From assembly GCA_942491145.1 (NCBI GenBank), contig CALOBC010000017.1, forward strand, positions 186,001 through 250,000: a stretch of 64,000 nt of DNA. Reading direction: 5' to 3'. Positions 16,377-24,584 of the stretch are shown here, piece after piece (the stretch's first letter is position 1; each line of letters starts with the position of its first letter). The notes below the pieces were generated by a model. It was given only the letters and a program-made list of their open reading frames with translations. It had not been told where the DNA came from and ran no database searches. The translations under genes were made by a program, and so were the position numbers. Origin of the DNA: CAXQUZ01 sp942491145. GTDB lineage: Bacteria > Myxococcota_A > UBA796 > UBA2385.

Positions 16377-17609
16377 TCAGGCCCAGGCCTCCGCCCGCCC
16401 TGGCGCGCCCACCGCCTCCTGCGCGAGCCTGGCCACGACGGTCCCGAGCCCGATGCGCCGGACCTCGAGACGCGTCGCGGCGGAGAGGCAGCCGTGGGCT
16501 TCCAGTCCCGCCGGACCCGCGGGCCAACCCGGCTTCGCCGTCGCCAGCGCCGCCACCGCCACGGTCCGGAGCTCGGGGTGGATGGTCAGCAACCAGAGCA
16601 GGGTTCGCCAGGCAAGGGCGGCGTGTCGGGCCTCGTCGTCGGCGACTCCCTCCAGCACGCGCCGCACCACCGGATCCAGGGCCCGTCGAGCGGCCTCCGC
16701 CGCCTCGAGCGCCGCCAGGGTCTCACCGACACAGCCCTCTGCGACCAGTGTGCGGGTCATCTGCGCGAGGCCCAGCTCGCCGGCAAGCGAGCCAGACACA
16801 TCGAGCGCACCCGGGCCCACTGGGGCGCCGCCGATCGCAGAGGCAAGCGCAAAGCAAGCCTCCGTGTGCCGCACCTCATCCAGGGCAGCCGCGTGGGCGT
16901 CCCGCACGAGGTCGGCGGGCGCGCCATGGTGCAGCAGCGCCATCGAGAACCGCGCGAAGGAAGCGACGGAAGCATGCTCGGCACGGCCCGCGGCGACCCA
17001 GCGAGCGACGACGGCGGCCCGTACGGTCTCCGGCACCGGAGCAGGGCACAGCTCGGCTCGCCAGTCAGCACGCGGCGCAGGCCCCGCCTGGCGGCGTTGG
17101 CGCTGTACCAGGAATGGCCGGCCCTCGTCGCCGACGTCTTCCAGGTCCCACGACTGGTGCAAACAGCACGCCTCGCCGAGCCAGACCGGACCGCACTCCG
17201 TCTTCGGCTGCCACCAATGCCCCTCCCAGCGGTCGCGGATCGCAGTCCTGCACTCCTCGTGGGCGGTGGGAGCAGGGTCCGCCAAGCACGCGGTCTCGTC
17301 GACGACTTTGTCGAGACAGCACAGGGTGTCGCTTCCGTACTCCAGGAGATCGGACTCTGCGGTGACGACGACCGAGTCCGGGTTCCCGGCCTCGACCGCC
17401 TCCAACCACAGGAGGGGCAAGGCATCGGTCTCCTCAGGATCGCACGCACCGTAGTCCCCCGCATAGCGAGGCGGTGAGGAAGGTCCTGTGGCGCCTTCTC
17501 CTGGCTGTCCGGAGCTTGCGTCCCCGGTCTCTCCGGGCCCCTTGTCTGCACAGGCCCCCGCCACCAGGGACATGGCGACCATCAGCTGTGTCCGCAACAA
17601 GCGCTCCAT
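16377..17609 (-). CDS. Ferritin-like domain lipoprotein
   Basis: ATG 17609 has GGGAGA upstream and a lipoprotein signal (MERLLRTQLMVAMSLVAGAC, lipobox Cys at 20), giving 410 aa. The first ~200 residues after the anchor are acidic and Cys-rich (CCLDKVVDETAC, ACCLH), perhaps disulphide-bonded. The C-terminal half is a four-helix bundle with the spacing of ferritin-like diiron proteins: GRAEHASVASF, LDEVRHTEACF, VAEGCVGETLA and ADDEARHAAL supply the Glu/His ligands. Periplasmic or surface diiron chemistry (oxidase, iron handling) is therefore possible, but the substrate is unknown. The gene ends just beyond the decayed IS630. Confidence 0.75.
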   Translation of the reverse strand: MERLLRTQLMVAMSLVAGACADKGPGETGDASSGQPGEGATGPSSPPRYAGDYGACDPEETDALPLLWLEAVEAGNPDSVVVTAESDLLEYGSDTLCCLDKVVDETACLADPAPTAHEECRTAIRDRWEGHWWQPKTECGPVWLGEACCLHQSWDLEDVGDEGRPFLVQRQRRQAGPAPRADWRAELCPAPVPETVRAAVVARWVAAGRAEHASVASFARFSMALLHHGAPADLVRDAHAAALDEVRHTEACFALASAIGGAPVGPGALDVSGSLAGELGLAQMTRTLVAEGCVGETLAALEAAEAARRALDPVVRRVLEGVADDEARHAALAWRTLLWLLTIHPELRTVAVAALATAKPGWPAGPAGLEAHGCLSAATRLEVRRIGLGTVVARLAQEAVGAPGRAEAWA

Positions 17610-17687
17610 CTCGTCGTCTCCCTCGGCCGGCGCGACACCCAACCCACCGGATGGGCCCAGTATCACAGATCCTGCGCAGATCAACAG

Positions 17688-18071
17688 ACCGCGCGGGGAA
17701 CCCGGGCCGTCCCAACACGGCTCCGATGGTCCGCACCGCAGGGACAGGGCCTGGTCCCGCCCCCCAGCGACCGACGCCTCGTGCGCCCAGGAACACCCAC
17801 CGAGCGCGCAGTCCACCGTGGAGTCGAAGCACCCCGACGCAGTCGACCACTGCACCACGTGGTCACGGTTCGAGTCGGCCGGAGTCGCCGCCGGCACCGT
17901 GTGCGTGTCGGACCCCGTGCAGCTCTGGGTGGTGACGGTGGTGCCGTACTCGTCGTTGACCCGCAGCTCCAGCTGGCTGCCGTCGGCGTGGGCCACGGCC
18001 ACGTCGAAGGTCCAGTCGAGCGGCGCGCAGGCGAAGGTCTCGATGTTCACGGCATGGAAACCATCGTCGCC
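17688..18071 (-). pseudogene. Fragment of a secreted-protein gene
   Basis: In the same frame as the ferritin-like gene but upstream of its start, about 128 codons have good coding bias and read like the end of an extracellular protein: NIETFACAPLDWTFDVAVA, VNDEYGTTVTTQSC, then several Cys residues. There is no believable start upstream (the frame before 18071 is Arg-rich noise) and no stop before the lipoprotein ATG. It is therefore best read as a truncated remnant rather than part of the ferritin-like protein. Confidence 0.5.
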
Positions 18072-18337
18072 GGCGCGGGTGGACTGCGTCCTCTGGTGCG
18101 GTCGACAGGGAAGAGCTCGGCTCGGTCGTCGTACGCCTTCGCGGCTGGCTGTGGCCCGTCCTCTGTGATGCACGGGAGCGGGGTCCCGAGACTCAGGATT
18201 CGAACTCCGAGAACATAGACGAATAGGCCTGTCTCGAATCTCCGGGCACTTGTTGTCCGACTTGCCCCTCACGCTATCGAACCCCAGAACGACGAAGACC
18301 CCGGAATCCTCGAAGGACACCGGGGTCTCGTACTGAA

Positions 18338-18414
18338 TGGTCGGGGTGAGAGGACTCGAACCTCCGGCCTTCTGCTCCCGAAGCAGACGCGCTACCAGGC
18401 TGCGCTACACCCCG
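18338..18414 (-). tRNA. tRNA-Pro (anticodon CGG)
   Basis: The complement reads as a standard 77-nt tRNA: acceptor CGGGGTG pairing with CACCCCG, D-arm GCGCAGCCTGGTAGCGC, anticodon stem-loop CTGCTTCGGGAGCAG with anticodon CGG, T-arm with GGTTCGAGTCC, and an encoded CCA end at 18338-18340. All arms pair. It lies downstream of rpe on the same strand. Confidence 0.95.
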
Positions 18415-18511
18415 ACAATCATCGAGCCAGGACATCGCCCTGCCTCAACCACCCCAGCGAAACAAGTGTCTCCCCGAAGCCACGCGGCTCTATGGAGCCG
18501 CCGCCCCCCTG

Positions 18512-19177
18512 TCAAGCATCGTTTGTCGGCGCCACGGACTCCCGTAGCGCTTCGATCGCCGCCGCCCGGTCCTTCGCCCCAAACACGCCCGACCCGCTCA
18601 CCAGCACATCGACGCCTGCGTCTACGAATCGCCACGCGTTGTGCACCTTCACACCGCCATCCACCTGGATTCGTGTCTCCAGCCCACGCTCGTCGATCCG
18701 GTCCCGGATCCGCTCGATCTTCGGGAACACCCGCTCGATCAATGACTGGCCACCGAAGCCCGGGTTCACGCTCATCACCAGCACCAGATCCAGCTCGTCC
18801 AGCACATAGTCGAGCGCCTGCTCCGATGTGTGTGGGTTTAGGGCCACGCCTGCCTGCACCCCGAGCGACCGAATCAGCTGCACCGTGCGGTCCAGGTGGG
18901 GACACGCCTCGGCATGCACCGTGATCACACTCGCGCCCGCCTTCACGAAGTCCTCGATGTACCGGTCCGGCTCCACAATCATCAGGTGGCAGTCCAGCGG
19001 CATGTCCGTCACCCGCTTGAGCGCCTTCACCACCGGCGGCCCAATCGTGATGTTCGGCACGAAGCGACCGTCCATCACGTCCACGTGCAGCCAGTCTGCG
19101 GTCGCGACCGTGGCTACGTCCCGCTCCAGGTTCGCGAAGTCCGCGGAGAGAATCGAAGGGGCGATCAACGTCGACAT
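18512..19177 (-). CDS. rpe: Ribulose-phosphate 3-epimerase
   Basis: ATG 19177 has GAGG six bases upstream; the product is 221 aa, the usual length. It interconverts ribulose 5-phosphate and xylulose 5-phosphate in the pentose phosphate pathway. Family signatures are all present: APSILSADFANL at the N-terminus, LHVDVMDGRFVPNITIGP with a metal-binding His and catalytic Asp, LDCHLMIVEP, VMSVNPGFGGQ and the second catalytic Asp in IQVDGGV. The TIM-barrel phosphate site follows at VSGSGVFG. It is the last gene of the leftward def/fmt group, 31 bp after fmt. Confidence 0.95.
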   Translation of the reverse strand: MSTLIAPSILSADFANLERDVATVATADWLHVDVMDGRFVPNITIGPPVVKALKRVTDMPLDCHLMIVEPDRYIEDFVKAGASVITVHAEACPHLDRTVQLIRSLGVQAGVALNPHTSEQALDYVLDELDLVLVMSVNPGFGGQSLIERVFPKIERIRDRIDERGLETRIQVDGGVKVHNAWRFVDAGVDVLVSGSGVFGAKDRAAAIEALRESVAPTNDA

Positions 19178-19208
19178 AGGCGCCTCGGCACGTCTCGGGC
19201 TGGCCGCG

Positions 19209-20141
19209 CTATCCCGCCTCCACCACCTCGCCCACGACCACCCGGGCACCGTTCACCACATCGCGACCGGAGCGCCGCGGCTTGCCCGGCAGCTGGGCCT
19301 CGATGACCTCCAACAAGCCCGCGCCGCACGCCACCACCAGTCGCTCGCCCGCCTCCACGATCTCTCCCGGCGCGCCGTGCTGGCCCGAGTTCTCCAACAC
19401 ACGCGTGCGGTGGACCTTCAGCTGGGCCTCTCGGTACTTGGCTTGTCCGCCCGGCCATGGATTGATTCCACGTATTCGGTTATGGATCTTCCGTGCGTCC
19501 TGCGTCCAGTCCAGCACTCCATCTTCCTTCTTCAACAGCGGCGCCAGCGTGTGTCGCTCGTGGTCCTGGGGCACCGGCACCAGCGTGTCCAGCTGCGCCA
19601 AGGTCTCCACCACCAGCGCCGCCCCCGCATGGCTCAGGCGCTCCCACAGCTCTGGTCCAACCTCGTCGGGATCCACCGGTGTGCGGTACTCCAGCAGCAC
19701 GTCTCCGGTGTCGAGCCCCTCGTCCATCTGCATCGTGCACACGCCAGTCTCGGCCTCACCCTCGATGAGCGCCCACTGAATCGGCGCCGCCCCGCGGTAC
19801 TTCGGCAACAAGCTCGCGTGGGCGTTGATGCACCCGCGTCGGGGTGCGTTGAGCAGGGCCGGGATCAGGATCCGCCCATAGGCCACCACAACGCCGACAT
19901 CTGCATCCATCTCGTTGACAAACCACTCGACGAAGGGACCGCTCCGGACCGCCCGCGGCTGGCGTGTGGGGATGCCCAGCGCCCGGGCCCGCTCGACGGT
20001 GGGCGGACTCTGCAGCTTCTTCCCCCGACCCTTCGGTCGGTCGGGCTGCGCGACCACACACACCACCTCGTGACCGGCTTCGACGAGGGCGTCCAGCGTG
20101 GGCACTGCGAAGTCCGGTGTGCCCATGAATACGACCTTCAT
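19209..20141 (-). CDS. fmt: Methionyl-tRNA formyltransferase
   Basis: ATG 20141 has a perfect AAGGAG. The 310-aa enzyme transfers a formyl group from 10-formyltetrahydrofolate to initiator Met-tRNA. Visible motifs are VVFMGTPDFAVP at the start of the Rossmann domain, the catalytic Asn-His loop INAHASLLPKYRGAAPIQWA and the catalytic Asp in DEGLDTGDVL. A C-terminal OB-like tRNA-binding domain begins near INPWPGG. It is paired with the deformylase gene upstream, the usual arrangement, but here a GIY-YIG gene lies between them. Confidence 0.95.
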   Translation of the reverse strand: MKVVFMGTPDFAVPTLDALVEAGHEVVCVVAQPDRPKGRGKKLQSPPTVERARALGIPTRQPRAVRSGPFVEWFVNEMDADVGVVVAYGRILIPALLNAPRRGCINAHASLLPKYRGAAPIQWALIEGEAETGVCTMQMDEGLDTGDVLLEYRTPVDPDEVGPELWERLSHAGAALVVETLAQLDTLVPVPQDHERHTLAPLLKKEDGVLDWTQDARKIHNRIRGINPWPGGQAKYREAQLKVHRTRVLENSGQHGAPGEIVEAGERLVVACGAGLLEVIEAQLPGKPRRSGRDVVNGARVVVGEVVEAG

Positions 20142-20176
20142 GCCTGCTCCTTGTGAGGGTCCGCGCGCATATCCCG

Positions 20177-20605
20177 TCAGGGCGCATCCCCCTGCCATCG
20201 GGCGGCCCCGCGCCGCTTCTTCAGCCGGTACTCCGCCTGGCTCGCCGTCGACCGGGAGTCATACGGACCGAACACCCGGCGCAGCTCCCATGGGCGGCCG
20301 CTCCGCGTCGAGCGGGCCCCGCCAGCGGTGACACCATTGTGCTGAGATTGACGTGCCAGGGGGTCTCTTGCGATGCCAACATAGGTGCGGTTCAGCGTCG
20401 TCGACTGCAGCACATATACAAACCAAGCCGCGCCGCTTCCGGGCGCCTGACCGTCCACAGCACGAAGCCGCTGGTCGCCCACAACCACCCAGCCGTCGGC
20501 CATCTCTGGATCCCCAAAGTCGCCCTCAACGGTCCAGAGGCTCACCCCGTCCGCCGTCTGGCAGTCCAACCCAGAGTCGGTGCGCAGGACCGTGCGCCCG
20601 CTCAG
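20177..20605 (-). CDS. GIY-YIG nuclease domain protein
   Basis: The C-terminal ~85 residues are a UPF0213/YhbQ-like GIY-YIG fold: WFVYVLQSTTLNRTYVGIAR with the following Arg, His/Asn and a late Glu. A further ~55 residues precede it (SGLDCQTADGVSLWTVEGDF and onward) with full coding bias. No ATG or GTG lies at the front of this region. A CTG at 20605 overlaps the def stop (CTGA) and has AAGAAGG about eight bases upstream. TTG 20569 and ATG 20503 are alternatives. The role of this family is unsettled (DNA repair or branched-DNA cleavage has been suggested for relatives). It sits between def and fmt. Confidence 0.7.
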   Translation of the reverse strand: MSGRTVLRTDSGLDCQTADGVSLWTVEGDFGDPEMADGWVVVGDQRLRAVDGQAPGSGAAWFVYVLQSTTLNRTYVGIARDPLARQSQHNGVTAGGARSTRSGRPWELRRVFGPYDSRSTASQAEYRLKKRRGAARWQGDAP

Positions 20606-21141
20606 CGTGCTGCCTTCTTGGCCCTCTTGCGGCGCTTGCCCAGGTAGCGGCTGCGCTTCAGGCGGGACGTGTGCTCCAACAGTGTCACGCCCTCCAGGTG
20701 GTCGAGCTCATGCTGCAGCACCACCGAAGCAAACTCTTCGAATTCCTTCTCGTGCGGGGCACCGGTGCCGTCTTGCCATTGAACCGTGATCACGCGGGCG
20801 CGGTCGACGTTCTGGTAGAACTCTGGCACCGACAAGCAGCTCTCTTCCCACTTGATCTTGTCTTTGCTGCGCTGGGTGACCTTGGGGTTGACCATCGCCA
20901 CAAGCTCGATGCCGCGGCGAATCTCTCCGTCTTCGCCCTCGAAGCCCGGGTCGGCCACCAAGATGCGCCGTCCATCGCCCACCTGGGGGGCAGCGAGCCC
21001 CACACCTGGCGCGGCGTACATGGTCTCGGTCATGTCTTCGAGGTGCTTGAGCAGCTCGGGACCGAACTCGTCTTCCCGCACGGGACGGGCCTTCGCGCTC
21101 AATATGGGGTCGGGCGCTTCAATGATGGGAAGCAGGGACAT
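20602..21141 (-). CDS. def: Peptide deformylase
   Basis: ATG 21141 gives 179 aa. The enzyme removes the N-formyl group from nascent proteins. The three metal/active-site motifs are present: GVGLAAPQ, ESCLSVPE (EGCLS in most members, with the metal-binding Cys kept) and QHELDHLEG supplying two His ligands and the catalytic Glu. A basic C-terminal tail (KRSRYLGKRRKRAKKAAR) may help ribosome binding. It heads the leftward set def, GIY-YIG, fmt, rpe. A 117-bp gap separates it from the divergent aminotransferase gene. Confidence 0.95.
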   Translation of the reverse strand: MSLLPIIEAPDPILSAKARPVREDEFGPELLKHLEDMTETMYAAPGVGLAAPQVGDGRRILVADPGFEGEDGEIRRGIELVAMVNPKVTQRSKDKIKWEESCLSVPEFYQNVDRARVITVQWQDGTGAPHEKEFEEFASVVLQHELDHLEGVTLLEHTSRLKRSRYLGKRRKRAKKAAR

Positions 21142-21258
21142 GGCTGTGCTCCGGGGTGCCGAGACCCCTGGTAGCGCATCCAGGCCCACCGGCAACGGCA
21201 CTCCGTCGACCCACCGTCACGGTTGGGCTACACCCGGGACTTACCTCTTGGAGGCGGC

Positions 21259-22512
21259 ATGGCCTTTGGACGCATCCCTCGCTTCAGCCCGAGCTTCTCT
21301 CCACGGGAAGCCCTCGTCAGTGCGCGCTACCTGCTCCGCAACGACGACGCCGAGGTCGTTTCCGGCTGGGAACAGGACTTCGCCCGCTACATCGGCGCCC
21401 GCCATGCGGTGATGGTGCCCAGCGCCCGATTCGGCTTCTACCTGCTGCTGAAGTCCCTCGGCATCGGCCCTGGCGACGAGGTCATTGTCCCCGGTCTGAC
21501 CTACTTCGCCATCCCCGCGATGGTGCCGCTGCTCGGTGCGCGGCCGGTCTTCGCCGACGTCGGCCTGCGCTCCCATGTGCTCGATCCCGACGCCTTTCGT
21601 GCGGCCATCACCCCCCGCACCAAGGCTGTGGTGCCCACGCACCTCTTTGGCACCCCCTGCGGCATGGACGCGATCCGTGAGATCGCGCGTGAGCACGGGG
21701 TTCAGGTCATCGAAGACTGCGCGCAGAGCACCGGCGCACGGTACCGAGGCCAGCGGGTGGGCCACCTCGGCGACCACGCCTACTACACCTTCGGCCTCAC
21801 CAAGAACATCACCACCTTGTCTGGCGCGATGGTCACCACAGACGATGATGGTGTGGCCCACGCCATTCGCGCCGAGATCGAAGCGGGCGGGCTGGCGAGT
21901 CGCCGCAAGCTCGCAAAGGAAGCGGCCACCGGTGTTGCCATGTGGATGGCGACCCATCCGGCCCTGTACTGGGCAACGGTGCATCCCGCTGTGGTGCTGG
22001 GCAATAAGCTCGGTCAGGACCCGATCCACGACCGGTTCGGCGAACCGGAGCGTCGCTACGATGAAGTGCCGGCCTACTACCACGAGAAGGGGCGAGCACG
22101 GGCGGTTCAGGCCGCTGTGGGCAAGCTCCAGCTCGGCCGCATCGACCAGCTCAATGGCGCCCGCCAACGCAACGGCCGGGCCTTGGACGATGCCTTGGCC
22201 CATGTGCCCGGGCTGACCACGCCGACCTACGCCGAGGGTGCCGAGCCCATCTACATGAGCTTCGTGGTGCACCACCACGACCGCCAGGGCCTCGCCGAGA
22301 AGCTGCGAGCACGGGGCGTCGACACCACCGTCGGCTACATGAGTGCCTTCGGAGACCACCCGCTGTTCCAGGACTTCAAGACCCCGCTGCCCAACGCCAT
22401 GAAGGCGGCATCAGAGCTCTTGCACTTGCCGGTGCACCCGAACCTCAGCGCTGGGGACCGGGACCACATGGTCGAGTCGGTCCGGGCGGCTTGCTTGGCG
22501 CTCGGGACCTAG
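21259..22512 (+). CDS. DegT/DnrJ/EryC1/StrS-type PLP aminotransferase
   Basis: ATG 21259 follows GGAGG by five bases; 417 aa. The fold-type I features of sugar aminotransferases are visible: the substrate/PLP loop with PSARFGFYLLLKSLGIGPGD, the PLP-ring Asp in VIEDCAQSTGA, and the Schiff-base Lys in YTFGLTKNITTLSGA. It probably transfers an amino group to a keto-sugar for surface polysaccharide, though no other sugar genes adjoin. The final stop codon is shared with the left target TA of the IS630-type element: the stop is TA plus the first G of the element, and the uninserted site would also read TAG. Confidence 0.85.
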   Translation: MAFGRIPRFSPSFSPREALVSARYLLRNDDAEVVSGWEQDFARYIGARHAVMVPSARFGFYLLLKSLGIGPGDEVIVPGLTYFAIPAMVPLLGARPVFADVGLRSHVLDPDAFRAAITPRTKAVVPTHLFGTPCGMDAIREIAREHGVQVIEDCAQSTGARYRGQRVGHLGDHAYYTFGLTKNITTLSGAMVTTDDDGVAHAIRAEIEAGGLASRRKLAKEAATGVAMWMATHPALYWATVHPAVVLGNKLGQDPIHDRFGEPERRYDEVPAYYHEKGRARAVQAAVGKLQLGRIDQLNGARQRNGRALDDALAHVPGLTTPTYAEGAEPIYMSFVVHHHDRQGLAEKLRARGVDTTVGYMSAFGDHPLFQDFKTPLPNAMKAASELLHLPVHPNLSAGDRDHMVESVRAACLALGT

Positions 22513-22575
22513 TACCTCAGGCCTGAAGTCCATACCGGGTTGACCGAGGCGTGGGCGACGTGTGATCGGGCCGTC

Positions 22576-23730
22576 ATGCCCGGTCCCACCGCCCTCCCGT
22601 TGTCTGTGCCGCCGGCTCTCCGCGCCGGACTGCGGCAGCTCGCTCAGTCCCGAAGGGGCGCAGTGAACCTCGCTCAGCGCGCGCAGATCGTGCTTCTCGC
22701 CTCGCAAGGCTGGCCGAACGCGCGTATCGCCCGAAAGGTGGGGTGCACGGAGAAGACGGTGCGTCTGTGGCGGGGTCGATTTGCCGTCAGTCCCTGCCTG
22801 GAGTCGCTGGAAGACCTGCCTCGGTCGGGGCGACCGCCAATCGTGCCTGTGCATGTGCGGGCGAAGCTCATCAGCCTAGCCTGCACTCGGGCACACGACA
22901 AGGACAAGCGCCCGTTCCGGGATCTGTGGACGCGGGAGACGCTCCAGCGCGCCCTGCTCGAGGAGACCGGCTTGAAGCTGAGCGTCAGCGAGATCGGCCG
23001 GACGCTGTCGCGGTTTGAGGTCCGCCCGCACCACACGCGGATGTGGTTGAAGTCGCAGGACCCGGAGTTCGACGAGAAGGCGCGGCGGGTCTGCGACCTC
23101 TACCTGGACCCGCCGCCCGGCACGACGGTGCTCTGCATCGACGAGAAGCGCCTGTTTGCGCACGAGCGCCTGACGCCGCTCCGACCGGCTCGCCTGGGGA
23201 GCCCCTGTCAGGAGGAGTTCCAGTACCGGCGGAACGGAACCAGCACGCTGCTCGCTGCCTTCGACGTCCGCACGGGCCGAGTGATGGGCGTGTGTCGCCC
23301 GACCCGGAAGGGCGACGACCTCGTGGAATTCATGGAGTCCATCGCCGCGGAGGTCCCTGGAGACGTCGTCGTCATCTGGGACAACCTCAACGTCCACTAC
23401 GACGGCAAGGACAAGCGCTGGACCCGCTTCAACGAGCGGCACGGCGACCGCTTCACCTTCGTCTACACCCCCAAGCACGCCTCGTGGCTCAACCAGGTCG
23501 AGGTCTGGTTCAGCATCCTCGAGCGGCGCATCCTCCGCCACGGCAGCTACCGCAGCGTGGACGAGCTGGTCGAGCGGACGATAGGCTTCATCGCGCACTG
23601 GAACGAGGCCGAGGCCCATCCCTTCCGCTGGACGTTCCGAGGAAATACAACGAGGCGGCGCGCCTGCCCCCTGCTTGCCCATGCCTCGACGACCACACGC
23701 CGACCCCTGGCACGCCGACGGGCTGCGTGA
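22576..23730 (+). CDS. IS630-family transposase
   Basis: ATG 22576 gives 384 aa. N-terminal helix-turn-helix motifs (LAQRAQIVLLASQGWPNARI and TEKTVRLWRGRF) bind the ends. The catalytic DDE domain shows VLCIDEKRLF, VVIWDNLNVHY and ASWLNQVEVWFSILERRIL, holding Asp, Asp and Glu. After the usual family C-terminus (HPFRWTFRG) about 26 extra Arg/Ala-rich residues follow before the stop, in the region overlapping the next gene. These may be a readthrough tail. The gene seems intact, unlike the IS630 relative at 15417. Confidence 0.9.
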   Translation: MPGPTALPLSVPPALRAGLRQLAQSRRGAVNLAQRAQIVLLASQGWPNARIARKVGCTEKTVRLWRGRFAVSPCLESLEDLPRSGRPPIVPVHVRAKLISLACTRAHDKDKRPFRDLWTRETLQRALLEETGLKLSVSEIGRTLSRFEVRPHHTRMWLKSQDPEFDEKARRVCDLYLDPPPGTTVLCIDEKRLFAHERLTPLRPARLGSPCQEEFQYRRNGTSTLLAAFDVRTGRVMGVCRPTRKGDDLVEFMESIAAEVPGDVVVIWDNLNVHYDGKDKRWTRFNERHGDRFTFVYTPKHASWLNQVEVWFSILERRILRHGSYRSVDELVERTIGFIAHWNEAEAHPFRWTFRGNTTRRRACPLLAHASTTTRRPLARRRAA

Positions 23731-23980
23731 CCGCCTGCACGCCCGCGGCTTCGACCACCTGCGGGTCCGAAAGCGGGGCTCGGTCCTGACCATCGAGTCC
23801 GGCCCAGCCGACGACCCGTGGCGCCACGCTCGCCTGAATCGGGACACCGTTCACCTCTGGACCCTCATGATGGGAGTCCGGGGGCGACGCTGGGAGACCA
23901 CACCGTTCCGGGGCACGCTCGACGAGTTGGTGGACCTCCTCGCCGAGAACTTCCCGTGGACACTCGCGCCCGTCGAGTGA
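23681..23980 (+). CDS. Small passenger protein of the IS630-type element
   Basis: ATG 23681 (TTG 23675 also possible) starts a 99-aa protein that overlaps the transposase end by 50 bp. The composition is that of a folded, Trp/Arg-rich small protein: WHADGLRDRLHARGFDHLRV, then VLTIESGPADD, VHLWTLMM and a C-terminal LVDLLAENFPWTLAPVE. It ends 32 bp before the element boundary. I do not recognise the family. It could be a host-derived passenger or an accessory factor. Its position wholly inside the inverted repeats makes it part of the element. Confidence 0.65.
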   Translation: MPRRPHADPWHADGLRDRLHARGFDHLRVRKRGSVLTIESGPADDPWRHARLNRDTVHLWTLMMGVRGRRWETTPFRGTLDELVDLLAENFPWTLAPVE

Positions 23981-24045
23981 GGAACCCGGTAGCTACTTCC
24001 GATCTGAGGTACTAGCCACCACGGTGCGCTTCGGGCAGACGACCG

Positions 24046-24546
24046 CTACTCTGGCCGGCCGAGCTCTTCGCAGGCCGGCATCTCGATGGCCATGCACAGC
24101 TCCCGCAAGCCCTCCACACCGCTGGCCGACAGGCCCATTCGGTCGGCCTGGACGGCGAAGGCCTTGTCGGGTGGGTCCATTGCGACAACGGCGCACGACA
24201 AGCTCACCGCGAGCTGCTTTTTGCGTTGCCCATCCGGTCCGCTCCAGACGAAGCCATGTCGGGGCTGGAAGCAGCCTTCTGCCGACTCGGTCCACGTCGA
24301 TGGGTCCCTGAGAAGGGCCTCCAAACGAGCTTGTTCGCCAGGACTGAGCACCACGGTGCGCGCATCCACATCGGAGCACATCGCACCGGACGGGCCGTAG
24401 ACCGACAGGCACCGGGGGTTGGCCGGGGACTGGGCGTTGATGGAGAATGCCGTCACCCGTGAGACATCGGGCACACGCCGTCCGCCGGCACAGCCCACAA
24501 GGGCCAGCACGACAGGGATCAGGACGGGGGAGAGTCGCAGAGTCAT
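24046..24546 (-). CDS. Lipoprotein of unknown function
   Basis: ATG 24546 starts a 166-aa protein with signal peptide MTLRLSPVLIPVVLALVGC and lipobox LVGC. The mature part has several Cys residues (PRCLSVYG, AMCSDVD, EGCFQP, LSCAVVAMD, LREL-C, EMPAC), which could form disulphides in the periplasm. No known domain is visible. It ends 31 bp from the right IS630-type boundary and lies 38 bp downstream of the histidine kinase gene on the same strand, so it may be the second gene of that transcript. Confidence 0.7.
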   Translation of the reverse strand: MTLRLSPVLIPVVLALVGCAGGRRVPDVSRVTAFSINAQSPANPRCLSVYGPSGAMCSDVDARTVVLSPGEQARLEALLRDPSTWTESAEGCFQPRHGFVWSGPDGQRKKQLAVSLSCAVVAMDPPDKAFAVQADRMGLSASGVEGLRELCMAIEMPACEELGRPE

Positions 24547-24584
24547 CGTAGACACGGGGTTCCGGGCACCTCCCGATACCATGG

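Larger units (their letters stand above)
22512..24012 (+). mobile_element. IS630-type insertion sequence, complete (1,501 bp)
   Basis: The two ends match as inverted repeats: GTACCTCAG, a variable base run, GAAGT, three variable bases, then TACCGGGTT, identical at 24 of 30 positions between 22512-22541 and the complement of 23983-24012. Both ends are bordered by TA (22510-22511 and 24013-24014), the dinucleotide duplication expected of IS630/Tc1-type elements. It carries an intact transposase and a second small gene overlapping its 3' end. Confidence 0.9.

Noticed and set aside
15314..17365. A single 683-codon protein spanning the IS630 and the ferritin-like locus
   Set aside because: The middle matches IS630 only in pieces, and the last ~330 codons are antisense to the ferritin-like lipoprotein.
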